From positions 18,556 through 82,555 of the forward strand of contig NZ_JAKCNS010000003.1 in NCBI RefSeq assembly GCF_021440345.1: DNA of 64,000 nucleotides. Reading direction: 5' to 3'. A program made the translations under genes and the position numbers. A model generated the notes under the pieces. That model was given only the letters and a program-made list of their open reading frames with translations, did not search any database and was not told where the DNA came from. Shown here one piece after another: positions 63,910 to 64,000 of the stretch. Position 1 is the stretch's first letter. Each line of letters starts with the position of its first letter. This DNA comes from Kluyvera intermedia. GTDB lineage: Bacteria; Pseudomonadota; Gammaproteobacteria; Enterobacterales; Enterobacteriaceae.

Positions 63910-64000
63910 TTAGCTGGCAATCGCCATACCAACGGTCATATGTAGCCCGTAGAACACACCTCGACCAATTAGCTCCCCGACCAGCACCAGCACAAAGGCC
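63910..64000 (-). CDS. dmsC: DmsC, DMSO reductase membrane anchor, C-terminal end
   Basis: Only the last 30 codons fall inside the window. Translation gives AFVLVLVGELIGRGVFYGLH and ends MTVGMAIAS, a C-terminal hydrophobic helix with the GRxxFYGLHMTVGM pattern of DmsC-family anchors. DmsC holds the DmsAB reductase in the inner membrane and oxidises menaquinol. The position next to ycaD agrees with E. coli dmsABC. The rest of the gene lies beyond the window edge. Confidence 0.8.
   Translation of the reverse strand, partial: AFVLVLVGELIGRGVFYGLHMTVGMAIAS

Overview
The window is a 64 kb piece of the chromosome of a member of the Enterobacteriaceae (Escherichia-Klebsiella-Enterobacter-Citrobacter group). 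Nearly every gene can be named, and the gene order is that of the E. coli K-12 region between dmsC and yccS, read in reverse. Protein sequences are close to E. coli. The OmpF-position porin resembles the Omp35/OmpK35 type of Klebsiella and Enterobacter, as I recall those sequences. I cannot fix the genus from sequence alone. The window contains no rRNA, tRNA, insertion sequence, prophage, CRISPR array or recognisable defence island.

Layout. 1-4.4 kb: 3' end of yccS, the competence regulator sxy, the SOS division inhibitor sulA with a LexA box, the porin ompA with its long leader, and the Ter-macrodomain protein matP. 4.6-8 kb: the Lon-like lonH, fabA behind FadR- and FabR-type sites, and the ribosome hibernation gene rmf. 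7.5-15 kb: a leftward run rlmKL-uup-pqiABC (23S rRNA methylation, an ABC-F type ATPase, and an MCE envelope lipid-transport system). 15-18 kb: ycbX, zapC and pyrD, the last with a C-run leader hairpin and a PurR-like site. 18.1-18.8 kb: ssuE stands alone; the sulfonate genes ssuADCB that follow it in E. coli are absent. 18.8-27.7 kb: pepN, pncB, asnS, the ompF-type porin and aspC. 27.7-31 kb: gloC, ycbK and the L,D-transpeptidase ldtD. 31-38.5 kb: the condensin operon cmoM-mukF-mukE-mukB with overlapping reading frames. 38.6-47.7 kb: elyC, ycbJ, kdsB, ycaR, ycaQ, lpxK, msbA and comEC, rich in LPS and envelope biogenesis. 47.9-53.5 kb: ihfB, rpsA, cmk, aroA and serC. 53.6-60.8 kb: ycaP, ycaO and the anaerobic formate unit focA-pflB-pflA. 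60.8-64 kb: the APC transporter ycaM, the MFS transporter ycaD and the 3' end of dmsC.

Functionally this is housekeeping DNA: outer membrane (ompA, ompF, pqi, lpxK, msbA, kdsB, elyC, ldtD), chromosome organisation and division (mukFEB, matP, zapC, sulA, ihfB), translation (rpsA, rmf, asnS, rlmKL, cmoM) and anaerobic metabolism (focA, pflBA, dmsC). Compared with E. coli K-12 as I recall it, the elf fimbrial cluster, ssuADCB, ycaL, ycaK/ycaN and ycaC are missing at their usual places.

I found no convincing new system. The points most worth checking are the orphan ssuE with an altered C-terminus, the enlarged loops of the OmpF-type porin, the TTG start of lonH, and two hairpins downstream of mukB.
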